A DNA stretch of 64,000 nt from an uncultured Roseobacter sp. (GTDB lineage: Bacteria > Pseudomonadota > Alphaproteobacteria > Rhodobacterales > Rhodobacteraceae): NCBI GenBank assembly GCA_947488305.1, contig CANKZM010000002.1, positions 248,001 to 312,000 of the forward strand, read 5' to 3'. Positions 55,209 through 63,265 of this stretch are shown here, piece after piece. The notes under the pieces were generated by a model. The model was not told where the DNA came from and did no database searches. It saw nothing but the letters and a program-made list of their open reading frames with translations. How positions within the stretch are numbered: the first letter of the stretch is position 1; the number at the start of each line of letters is the position of its first letter. Position numbers and translations under genes: made by a program.

Positions 55209-56003
55209 ATGGAAGTTCTTCTTTGGCTTGGCGCGATAGTCATCGTTCTATGCTCTTTTTATGCGGTTGGACTGGCTTCCAGTCACAGGGTCACCGTGAA
55301 GCTACGAAAGGAACGTGAAGCTAAGACGTTTTCAGATGGGAGTTTTGCAGAGCTGCCGGAAGCCGAAATTCATAGTACAGTCTCCAGCTACAACCTTTCC
55401 TACGTTAAAAGAGCCTTTGATATTATCATTTCATTTTTGCTCATAATCATATTTTCCCCGTTTCTTCTCGTAATAATGATTTTCATAAAGGTCAGTTCAC
55501 GTGGCCCCGTTTTTTTCTCGCATCAGCGAATCGGAAAAGACCGAAAAACCTTTCAGTGTCTAAAGTTTAGAACAATGGTCCCAGATGCAGAAAAGCGGCT
55601 TGACGCCTTACTTAAGGAAAACCCAGAACTCTCCCGAGAGTGGTCAGTGCAGCAAAAGTTGAGGGCGGACCCAAGGGTTGAGCCTCTCTTTGGTCAGTTT
55701 CTTCGTTCCTCCAGCCTTGATGAGTTGCCTCAGTTACTCAACGTTCTGCGTGGCGACATGAGCATCGTTGGCCCAAGGCCCGTGACTGAAGAGGAGTTGC
55801 AGCTATACGGAAACTGGATTCCAGTCTACCTATCAGTAAAGCCAGGACTTACTGGGCCGTGGCAAGCAAGTTATCAGTCTGGAGCGAGCTTCCAATCTAG
55901 GGTCGCAATGGATGTCGATTACATCGTAAGAGCTAATTTAGCAGAAGATGTAAAAGTCATTGCAGATACTGTGAAATCTTTTTCACGCATGAACTCGCTA
56001 TAA
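55209..56003 (+). CDS. Sugar transferase, undecaprenyl-phosphate glycosyl-1-phosphate transferase type
   Basis: A 264-residue protein (ATG 55209 with GGAG upstream) with an N-terminal membrane anchor (about 3-22) and the bacterial sugar transferase domain. The typical region KRAFDIIISFLLIIIFSPFLLVIMIFIKVSSRGPVFFSHQRIGKD starts near residue 72, continues to FQCLKFRTMV near 116, and has FLRSSSLDELPQLLNVLRGDMSIVGPRPV near 165. These enzymes load the first sugar phosphate onto undecaprenyl phosphate for exopolysaccharide or O-antigen. It is an orphan here: no glycosyltransferases, flippase or polymerase are adjacent, and the DNA is AT-rich. Confidence 0.9.
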   Translation: MEVLLWLGAIVIVLCSFYAVGLASSHRVTVKLRKEREAKTFSDGSFAELPEAEIHSTVSSYNLSYVKRAFDIIISFLLIIIFSPFLLVIMIFIKVSSRGPVFFSHQRIGKDRKTFQCLKFRTMVPDAEKRLDALLKENPELSREWSVQQKLRADPRVEPLFGQFLRSSSLDELPQLLNVLRGDMSIVGPRPVTEEELQLYGNWIPVYLSVKPGLTGPWQASYQSGASFQSRVAMDVDYIVRANLAEDVKVIADTVKSFSRMNSL

Positions 56004-56252
56004 CAGTCAAGTTCAGAAAAAAATCCAAATGTATGGCTCGCGCGATTGAAGTAGGCCATATAGTATCGACGCTAAACGACGGTTTCTGTCCCAGACCATT
56101 AGCTGCCGTTCGTCTAACGTCAGCTCCGTCGCGCTGACCTGTCAATGTACGTCCAAATCCAAAGTCCGCTTCGAGCTGGACCTGTCGTGAGATGTGTGGG
56201 CGGTGAAAGCTATCATTTGACATAAAACCCGTTTTGACTCCCTTTAGGATGC

Positions 56253-56756
56253 ATGTTGGCAGCCGAATGGATCAAGCGGGCGCAAGAGGCCGGATGGCTG
56301 GTAACGGGCTCCAAGGGGCTCGTTTTGCGCTTGCGGTGCTCCAAGCAAGGCTGCCGCAACATGGTCAAAGTACCAGTGACCAACCTTGGCGATGTGCCCG
56401 AGCCCTGCCCAATGGCCCACACTGGCCAATATGCCGCGCCGACATTTGATGAATACAGGTCACTTATCGGTGAACTACAACGCCGCCGGCGATCCCTTGG
56501 GCTGTCTCAAGAGGATGTGTGCGCGGCCTCTGGTCTCGCTGATGCCCATATCAACAAGCTGGAAGCCTTCGACCGCACCGCACAGTTGCCAACCCTTCAG
56601 CTATGGGCGCAAACTCTGGGTCTGAGCATCACGCTGACCACGACCGAATTGCCATTAGTGACCGCCAAAGCCATCGAACGCCGCGCGAGCAAGCCCTATG
56701 CAGAGCACAATGCTCGTTTCAGAAACGACAGAGTAAAGAAGCTGACCCATGGATGA
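56253..56756 (+). CDS. XRE-type helix-turn-helix protein with a CxxxxC N-terminal part
   Basis: A 167-residue regulator. Residues 75-130 are a Cro/C1-type helix-turn-helix: RRRRSLGLSQEDVCAASGLADAHINKLEAF. The N-terminal 70 residues hold CSKQGC near 30 and a further Cys in EPCPM near 51, which might bind a metal. The stop overlaps the start of the next gene by 8 bp, so both are on one transcript. It might be the repressor of an island or phage remnant. Confidence 0.8.
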   Translation: MLAAEWIKRAQEAGWLVTGSKGLVLRLRCSKQGCRNMVKVPVTNLGDVPEPCPMAHTGQYAAPTFDEYRSLIGELQRRRRSLGLSQEDVCAASGLADAHINKLEAFDRTAQLPTLQLWAQTLGLSITLTTTELPLVTAKAIERRASKPYAEHNARFRNDRVKKLTHG

Positions 56757-57204
56757 CACTAACGAACATACCCAGCTTGTCCGAGCCCAGAATGATGCCT
56801 TGGCTGGCTACAGCGCGCTGGATCATGTGAAGATCCACTCCAACACGAGGAAGGCGATCGAGGCCATGGCCTATCAGGGATTGCCTGTTTCCGTCGCCGC
56901 GGACCGCTTCGGCATAAGGCGAGATAACTTTACACGTGTCTTGAACCGCCCCGAAGTGCGAGTGGCTTTCAATCAACTGCTTGCTGCTATCCGCGATAAT
57001 GCCGCCCAAGCTGCTTACATGCGCATGAACGATCTGGCCATGAACGCCAAAAGCGAGCGGGTGCGCCTGATGGCAAACGAATGGATTGCGGGCGTTGATG
57101 GCATTGCCAAGGTTCAGAAGGTCGAGGGCAGTATACGCCACCAAGTGCTTTTCGGCGGTTTCGAGTACGTCAAACCAAGCGCGTCCACATCAGATGACCA
57201 ATAG
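56749..57204 (+). CDS. Terminase-small-subunit-like helix-turn-helix protein
   Basis: A 151-residue protein that resembles small phage terminase subunits in plan: an N-terminal helix-turn-helix (KAIEAMAYQGLPVSVAADRFGIRRDNFTRVLNRPEVRVAFNQLL, about 28-72) followed by helices (residues 85-120) and a short tail. Terminase small subunits bind packaging sites. No large terminase, portal or capsid gene is nearby, so it would be a remnant or have been reused. It starts within the last codons of the XRE gene. Confidence 0.55.
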   Translation: MDDTNEHTQLVRAQNDALAGYSALDHVKIHSNTRKAIEAMAYQGLPVSVAADRFGIRRDNFTRVLNRPEVRVAFNQLLAAIRDNAAQAAYMRMNDLAMNAKSERVRLMANEWIAGVDGIAKVQKVEGSIRHQVLFGGFEYVKPSASTSDDQ

Positions 57205-57422
57205 TCCACCTCAAGTCGCTAGTTAGGCCGCAGAGCCACGCACAGCGGCGGAGAATGCTGTTGCGCGCTAGGCCGCTTAACCTCTACCGCAAATCCCTAA
57301 CGCCGCTCTTTGCACGCTAGAATCGCTAGTTAGTTTTTCCCTCAATCATGCGTGTGCATTGCCGGATTTTCGGTTCCGCAGGACACTCCAAAACGAAACA
57401 ACTCGATATTTGGAGAATGATC

Positions 57423-57947
57423 ATGTCGGCAACCACCGAGTCACAAACCGAAATAGATGCTCTCGCATTTGCTGATGCCGTCCTGCGCATCTGGGGCCGC
57501 AATCTGGACCTCACGGCCCTCGTTATTGCAGGGTACAAAGAAATTCGGGTGAAGGACTATCCCACCTGTGACCCGTTCAAGTCGGCAGTGTCTTCCGAAA
57601 TACGACTTGAAGAAGCACAGCGTGGCGCAATAACACCGGCCGCTGAAAAAGCAAAGCTCGATCTCATCCGCGCTCTTCTGCACGTCTGGTTCAAAGTTCA
57701 GCGCCACCTGCAAAACCAGGTTTTCGTTGCGGTGCGGGAACTGGCGGTGAAGCGCTCGGAAGATCCGGATCAGGCGCAAATTGCTGCGAACCTATTGTTG
57801 ACTGACGCTCGCCACGTTGAAGAGGTTTTTGCCGAGAAGCGCCTTGCCGTGATGTCGGAAAAGAAACGCCGTGAGAAGGTGCAAGCTGACGCGGCACTAG
57901 GTCGACTTAAAAAGGTCTTGGCGAAAGAAACGCTCAAAGCTAAGTAA
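57423..57947 (+). CDS. Hypothetical helical protein
   Basis: A 174-residue soluble protein that starts at ATG 57423, 7 bp after GGAG. The fold is mostly alpha-helical with a basic coiled C-terminus (RHVEEVFAEKRLAVMSEKKRREKVQADAALGRLKKVL near residues 125-165). The N-terminal part contains AFADAVLRIWGRNLDLTALVIAGYKEIRV. No family recognised. Upstream 57205-57422 is noncoding. Its GC content is close to the core. Confidence 0.6.
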   Translation: MSATTESQTEIDALAFADAVLRIWGRNLDLTALVIAGYKEIRVKDYPTCDPFKSAVSSEIRLEEAQRGAITPAAEKAKLDLIRALLHVWFKVQRHLQNQVFVAVRELAVKRSEDPDQAQIAANLLLTDARHVEEVFAEKRLAVMSEKKRREKVQADAALGRLKKVLAKETLKAK

Positions 57948-58312
57948 GCTGTAAATCCGCCGGTGAGCACTGAATAATGTAAGCGATGGTAAGTTTTTGC
58001 TTTGCGGGACGAAGTTGCCGTTCGCTAATGCAGCTTAGATGTCAGCGTTAACCTAAAAAAGAGCGAAAAGGGTCTTCTAAGAATCTGAGTTCTTCAATCG
58101 AGATGAGGCGTCTGAAACTGTGCTTTTTTGCGGGATCAATCGCATATCATGGGTCCGGGGGTTCAATTCTAAACCTCATTTTGATCTAAGTGGTTGTGGT
58201 CAAACCTCTTTGGGTGCGCCGCGAGATTAACCGCCCGAGAGCAAGGTAAGTTGAAATGGGCCAATCCCTCTTTGCACCATGGGGTCAGCAACTCTGTTCT
58301 TAGGTGATACAA
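57948..58312. other. Intergenic gap, nothing recognised
   Basis: A 365-bp AT-richer stretch between two unknown genes. It holds a TTAGGTG ribosome binding site near 58300 for the next gene but no other signal was recognised. Confidence 0.4.
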
Positions 58313-59575
58313 ATGCGAGAAGAAGCACAAGACAAACTCAGGCTCAGAATCGTGAGCGTCCTTTTGATTGCCGTCTTCTTCTTCGTCTATTTTCTGTCTG
58401 TTGAAGATTACCAACAGGATAAGCAATGGAGGTCATTGAACGTTCACTCCCTTCGCCTGGCGGATGACTATTTTGCTCTTTTCAAGAACGAAAACGTGGA
58501 GAACAAGTATTTTGCGCGGGATAATCTGCCTGTATTCTTGCTGCAGGACCCCGAACGGGTGAACTATCAAGAAGACCCGGAATTGGCGGCCTATCTGCAA
58601 CGGGCGCGTGTCGTTTCATTCGACTTTGGCCTCTTCGACTCCCCCGAGAGATGTCGTGGCGTCCTATTGGAGGACCTGTTGCGTCCGAGGGGCGAAGCGG
58701 AAGTGGTCTACTTTGTTATGCCTGTTCGACCCTGCGAGTTCGTTCCAATGCCGACGTATTTTCACGTGGAGTCGCTCGAGGACGAGCATTTTTCGGTGAC
58801 CTACCCGATCCATCGGTACTCCTTCAGACTGTTCTTTAAGTGTCTTATCGGCCGTTCAGACGGCTGCTATCCCTTCCAAGATCAAGACAAGTTCTGGTCT
58901 AAATTTGGCGACGAAAACACCCGCTTCGCATCGAACTGGCGCGCAAACGCGGTTGATCAAATCAAAATTCAAGATACGCTAATCTTTGCTTTCTTTAGGG
59001 GTGATACTGGCGCTCCCTCAACCCCATCGAGATTTGACAGATTTGGTTTTCGGGGATCGCTCCTCGACGATAACGTGAGATTGTCTAGCGAGCGCCTCGA
59101 CGACAAAACTCCCGACGAAGGGGCAACGCTTTTCGGGGTCAAGATCGCCGCGCGCTTCTTGCCGATAGCAGTCTCGATCTTGCTGTATTACAACGTGACC
59201 CTTTGCTACCAGGACATCCGTAACACTGCTCCCGGAGACAAGAGCATGACGAAGATTCCCCTGGCGGCTGGCAATTGGTCCGCCGCGCTCTTAAGTTTCG
59301 CGCTCGCAATCTGTTTGCCCTTATCTGTTTTAATTTGCGGGCTGGTCACAGTCGGCCTGATAAAGATGTCCTTCTTTGGGATCTTAGTCAGTCCTCTGAC
59401 CGGCGAGTTCTTCAGCGTAAGGACATCGGTCTCTGACTTAGAGCCGCTCGTGAGAACAGGATGGTTTGAAGCTAATCTGATGCTTATCTTATATGGGCTC
59501 TCGATGGTATTGAGCCTGATGACCGCAATGAAGCTGTTTCGGTTCTTGGTGGCGGATGCCCGTAGAAATCCTTGA
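58313..59575 (+). CDS. Hypothetical membrane protein with large extracytoplasmic domain
   Basis: A 420-residue protein (ATG 58313; a GTG 9 bp upstream is also possible). A membrane helix at about residues 13-30 is followed by about 250 residues of soluble sequence, then two to four further helices near 280-300, 320-360 and 390-415. Cysteines occur at the RCRG, RPCEF, KCLIG and GCYPF positions in the soluble part, which might form disulfides if it is periplasmic. No known family or enzymatic motif was seen. The gene stands alone on the plus strand. Confidence 0.7.
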   Translation: MREEAQDKLRLRIVSVLLIAVFFFVYFLSVEDYQQDKQWRSLNVHSLRLADDYFALFKNENVENKYFARDNLPVFLLQDPERVNYQEDPELAAYLQRARVVSFDFGLFDSPERCRGVLLEDLLRPRGEAEVVYFVMPVRPCEFVPMPTYFHVESLEDEHFSVTYPIHRYSFRLFFKCLIGRSDGCYPFQDQDKFWSKFGDENTRFASNWRANAVDQIKIQDTLIFAFFRGDTGAPSTPSRFDRFGFRGSLLDDNVRLSSERLDDKTPDEGATLFGVKIAARFLPIAVSILLYYNVTLCYQDIRNTAPGDKSMTKIPLAAGNWSAALLSFALAICLPLSVLICGLVTVGLIKMSFFGILVSPLTGEFFSVRTSVSDLEPLVRTGWFEANLMLILYGLSMVLSLMTAMKLFRFLVADARRNP

Positions 59576-60063
59576 GTCAATGTTCCAATAGAAAGCTCTA
59601 AATTGTCTGCTTCGGACATTTGCAATGCTTAGCTGCCCGTCACGTGCCTTGAGGTTTTCCGTTTTTGTTCATCGACATGGATTGAGTTCCATAACCCGCA
59701 TCAGAAGCAGTTACCATTTGTAGAGCCTGTCTTCATCAGTGTTGGGGAATGTGAGAAAGTGATAATCATATCTCCGCCCTCAGCACAGCGCCTTAGAGCG
59801 TCATTCGTCATGTTGCGGAAATATGGTAGGTATGGGGCTTGTTGCGTACATCCGACCATTTGGCCAGATGTCTAGTGCCAGCCCAAAGTGGACATGACTG
59901 TTTGGCACACCGGGCGGGAAGCAGGCATTCTTTGCACAGGCACCCTTGCCGAATTCGGGAAAGTTAGTTTTTAGATAATTGTCAGTTGAGCAAATTCAGA
60001 AAATAAATGGATGCTTCGCAGATCATCAAACTAAATCAGAAGTAGGTCCGGATCGAGCTTGTC
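59576..60063. other. Noncoding gap, possible diverged repeat text
   Basis: A 488-bp stretch between convergent genes with no credible gene. The text near 59865-59900 (AGTGCCAGCCCAAAGTGGACAT) resembles the style of the repeat blocks at 54.3 kb and 62.2 kb, but the match is too weak to call a copy. Confidence 0.35.
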
Positions 60064-61674
60064 TTAGATATCAATGCCTGATCTTCTGAACCCCTCAAGC
60101 CAATTTTCCTGATCCTCTACTTGCAAACAACTGATGCATTGAGCGACGGCAAAGGATTTCACATCGAAACCCACCGGTTTTGTTTTCTCCAGATCGCGCA
60201 AGCATGCCTGCGCTTTATCGACGCGCCCCATCTGTGCGTGGCATGCTGCGAAGACGGCCTGGACTTGCGGAGGGGCTTCTCCCTGGTCGTTGTAACTTGC
60301 CAGGGCTTTCTCATAGTCATGCATCATGTAGTGCGTATCCGCGAGACACTCCGCGGTCATGTAGCCACCCAACGGGTTGAGCGAAGAGAAACGCTTGAGC
60401 ACTGAAATCGCTTTTTCGTGCTGACCGGCAAAAGAAAGCTGCCACGCGTGGAAGAGCATCAACTCGCAGTCATTCGGATTTTTGGCGATCGCTATCGAGA
60501 TGTGCTTGAGGCCGCGTTCCTTCGCGGCCAGTGGCGAAAATCCGAACGCCATGCTGGCATAAGCGTGGACCAGCGGGTTCGTGTCGTCCAAATCCAAGGC
60601 GGCTTCAGCGTGAAATCTGCATTTCTCCTCAATCGTATCCCGTGACAGTCCCATCGAGCCGCTGAAGAACTGATAGGCGTTCTGAAGCGCGAAATAGGCA
60701 TGGGCCAACGCGAAATGAGGGTCTTCTTGCGCAGACTTGCTTGCAAGCTTGTACGCGTCGGTTTCCTTCCCGTGCCACCAGAAAGACCGGGCTTGCAGCA
60801 GAAGGTCGTACGCCTTCAGTTTCCGGGTTGGCCGAGTCTTGGCGCGCATTGTCTCGATTTCGTCCAGGCTGACACCGAGTTTCGCAACAACCGCTTCGAC
60901 AATCTCGTCCTGAACGGCGAAGACGTCCTGCAACTCCCGATCATGGCGATCCGCCCAAATGCGCGCACGGCTTTCGACTTCTATGAGCTGTACCGAAACG
61001 CGCAACCGGTCACCGGAACGCCGCACGCTTCCGCGGACGAGGAAGCTCGCGCCGAGTCGGGTTTCGGCATCAAGCGGATGAGGATCCCGGCTTTGATAGC
61101 CAAATGAAGAGCTCCTGCCGATGACCCTGAGCGTCCGAAAGCGGGACAATCCCGTAGTAACGTCTTCTGCAATCCCGTCGGCAAAATACTGTTGCTCCTC
61201 GTCACCTGACAGGTTGGTGAACGGGAGAACAGCGATATAGAGCGTATCCGGGCCATCCCGCTTCGCATCTTCCCGGCTGACCGCAGTTTGGTTTTCAATT
61301 TCCAGTCGTTTGTCCCGCAGCCAGTCTTCGAACGCGGGATCGTTGAGATGAAACCCGGACAGGAACTCCTCGTCACTGGCCGGCAGGAGCTGGACCAGAT
61401 CAGCATCCAGAGCCAGGCTGTCGCGTTCGACCTTCAGAACCTCTTCGCCGACCTGCCTGCGCAGCCCGGTAAGTACCTGTCGCAAAGACGCGCGGCCCTG
61501 CGCTTCCGGCCGGTCCGACCAGAGCAGCGCGAGGACCTCCGCGCGACTTCGCGGTTTGCCCGGAGTTTGCGCGAGGTAGGCCAGCAAGGCTTGGCCCTTC
61601 TTCGAATTCAGGGGCACCTCCATGCCTCCGGAATCGCTCAGCGAAAAGCGACCAAACAGACTTAGGCGGAACAT
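60064..61674 (-). CDS. SARP-like regulator with TolB-like and TPR parts
   Basis: A 536-residue signalling protein. Residues 1-100 are an OmpR/SARP-type winged helix: LFGRFSLSDSGGMEVPLNSKKGQALLAYLAQTP, WSDRPEAQGRASLRQVLTGLRRQVGEE. Residues about 145-275 resemble the TolB-like region found in adenylate-cyclase-associated regulators (AVLPFTNLSGDEEQQYFADGIAEDVTTGLSRF ... FLVRGSVRRSGDRLRVSVQLIE). The rest carries several TPR-like helical pairs (290-520). There is no membrane helix or catalytic cyclase domain. It should bind DNA, and the TPR part would mediate partner binding. It is divergent from the small gene at 61857, with repeats between. Confidence 0.85.
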   Translation of the reverse strand: MFRLSLFGRFSLSDSGGMEVPLNSKKGQALLAYLAQTPGKPRSRAEVLALLWSDRPEAQGRASLRQVLTGLRRQVGEEVLKVERDSLALDADLVQLLPASDEEFLSGFHLNDPAFEDWLRDKRLEIENQTAVSREDAKRDGPDTLYIAVLPFTNLSGDEEQQYFADGIAEDVTTGLSRFRTLRVIGRSSSFGYQSRDPHPLDAETRLGASFLVRGSVRRSGDRLRVSVQLIEVESRARIWADRHDRELQDVFAVQDEIVEAVVAKLGVSLDEIETMRAKTRPTRKLKAYDLLLQARSFWWHGKETDAYKLASKSAQEDPHFALAHAYFALQNAYQFFSGSMGLSRDTIEEKCRFHAEAALDLDDTNPLVHAYASMAFGFSPLAAKERGLKHISIAIAKNPNDCELMLFHAWQLSFAGQHEKAISVLKRFSSLNPLGGYMTAECLADTHYMMHDYEKALASYNDQGEAPPQVQAVFAACHAQMGRVDKAQACLRDLEKTKPVGFDVKSFAVAQCISCLQVEDQENWLEGFRRSGIDI

Positions 61675-61759
61675 GAAATGGCTCGAGCGCGCGAAAAGTT
61701 CGTCATTCCCGGATTTATAACGGCGAATTCACGTTTGGCCTAGTGTTGGCGATTGCAGA

Positions 61760-61788
61760 CTCACGGCTGCGCTCACGCTGCGCTCACG
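61760..61788. repeat. Three direct repeats CTCACG spaced 12 and 11 bp
   Basis: CTCACG occurs at 61760-61765, 61772-61777 and 61783-61788, each followed by a CTGCG or CGGCG block. This is about one helix turn apart, the arrangement bound by SARP regulators. It lies between the divergent SARP-like regulator (start 61674) and the small ORF at 61857, so it could control both. Confidence 0.6.
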
Positions 61789-61856
61789 GCGGCGATTTAG
61801 ACTGATCTCCATCAAAACGGCGGATAATTCGCCGCTTTTCAAAAGGGAGAAATCTG

Positions 61857-62084
61857 GTGCTGCACGAGATATTATTCAACGCGACAATTCCGGGAGCCTA
61901 CGTTAACGCCATGCGCGCGGCGGAAGAGCAGGAGCAACGCAGCAAACGGCATCGCAGAGATAAACTCGAATTCGACTGTTCCGACGACTCGCCGAAATCC
62001 CGCCGCGCGGCCGCTTGGGCTAGGTTATCTTCACTCTTCCACCGCCGGGCGCGTGTCAGTGCCGGCCAAGCTCCTGCAGAGTAA
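61857..62084 (+). CDS. Small basic hypothetical protein facing the SARP-like regulator
   Basis: A 75-residue ORF starting at GTG with a strong AAGGGAGAA ribosome binding site 6 bp upstream. The product is rich in Arg and Lys in its central part (RSKRHRRDKLEF and SPKSRRAAAWARL) and contains no cysteine other than one in DCSDDS. No family recognised. Because the translation signal is good and the repeat operator lies just upstream, it is a plausible target gene of the regulator. Confidence 0.55.
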   Translation: MLHEILFNATIPGAYVNAMRAAEEQEQRSKRHRRDKLEFDCSDDSPKSRRAAAWARLSSLFHRRARVSAGQAPAE

Positions 62085-62680
62085 AACAAGTCCGGTTTGT
62101 CCGCAGACTGTGAGTTCGAACCTATCTAGTTTTTGGCGTTGCAGCGAATGGCCGGTCTGACGGGCCGCACCGCAGCATTAACAGTGGCGGCTGGACGGCG
62201 GCTTTGGGCCGTTCTTGTCGTCAGCCGGAGCCAGTATTAGGCATATGCTGCGCCGCATCCGAGGTCGGCTTCGAGCCCAAACTGTTCCTTGCATTTTCTC
62301 GCTGCGTGCGCTCGCAGCAACGAAAATGGCGCATTAGCATAAAAGTTGGCGCGGACGCGCGGCGGGAAAACCAGCCATTCGTGCAAGCTGCAGTAAAGAG
62401 TGATCGCACTGCTTCGTATTTGGGCGGCGGCGTCGAAGATGCGCTTAGCATTGCGGAGAAGGTCGGCATGTGAGCTTAAGAAACGCATGAAGGAAGAGCG
62501 ACGGCCAACAACCTTGTGCGATTACTTGTGCGTCAAAGCTGGCTTTTAAAGTCTGTGATTGCAAATAAACTGGGCAGTTTGGTCTTACTCGCCTCATTTG
62601 TGGACCTGTGAATGCTCCTGTCCAGAGGTCTTGGCGCGCTTGATGTTGACCTTCCTCATACCAGCACAAATGAAGGCTCT
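62085..62680. other. Noncoding region with a diverged repeat block before nasT
   Basis: About 600 bp. Bases 62140-62350 carry text shared with 54250-54470 (GACGGGCCGCA, GTCGGCTTCGAGCCC). Open frames on both strands here (62204-62473 and others) look like translations of this repeat. The last 100 bp should hold the nasT promoter, but no confident site was placed. Confidence 0.4.
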
Positions 62681-63265
62681 ATGAAAAGCGACCTTCGTAT
62701 TTTGATCGTTGAACCTGATCCCGATCGGGTGCGTGAGATCATTGATGCGCTAACCGAAGCAGGTTGGTCTGAGATCAAGGCGTTGGCGCAAATGTCCGCG
62801 CTGGACCGAACAGTGCAGGAGTTTGCGCCGGACATCGTGCTCATTGATCTGACAAACCCTGACCGCGATACGCTGGAACATATCAGCCACGCGACCGAAA
62901 CCTCCAAGCGGGCAGTCGCCTTGTTTGTGGATCAGACGGACGATGCGCTGACGCAAGCAGCGCTCAATGCTGGTGTCAGCGCCTATGTCGTGGATGGTTT
63001 GAATATGGAGCGCATCAAGTCGGTCTTGGAGACCGCTATCGCGCGGTTCAAAATGATGCGTCAAATGCAATCTGAGTTACAGGCGGCGAAACAGGCGCTT
63101 GAGGATCGCAAGCAGATTGACCGTGCGAAGGGCATATTAATGCGCCAGCGGGGATTGTCTGAGAATGACGCCTACACCCTGTTGCGCAAAACCGCGATGA
63201 GCCAGAACCGCAAGGTCATCGACGTCGCCCATGCACTTGTTACTGCGGCGGATCTGTTGTCATGA
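62681..63265 (+). CDS. nasT: NasT, ANTAR-domain nitrate/nitrite antitermination regulator
   Basis: NasT binds nas leader RNA through its ANTAR domain and lets RNA polymerase read through when nitrate is present. The 194-residue protein starts at ATG 62681 (MKSDLRILIVEPDPDRVREI). Residues 1-120 form a receiver-like domain with Asp56 in LIDLTNP. The C-terminal ANTAR domain (about 130-190) has QALEDRKQIDRAKGILMRQRGLSENDAYTLLRKTAM. It overlaps the next gene by 4 bp. Partner NasS keeps it inactive when nitrate is absent. Confidence 0.92.
   Translation: MKSDLRILIVEPDPDRVREIIDALTEAGWSEIKALAQMSALDRTVQEFAPDIVLIDLTNPDRDTLEHISHATETSKRAVALFVDQTDDALTQAALNAGVSAYVVDGLNMERIKSVLETAIARFKMMRQMQSELQAAKQALEDRKQIDRAKGILMRQRGLSENDAYTLLRKTAMSQNRKVIDVAHALVTAADLLS

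Noticed and set aside
62204-62473. ORF before nasT
   Set aside because: It lies in the diverged repeat block and reads as noncoding.
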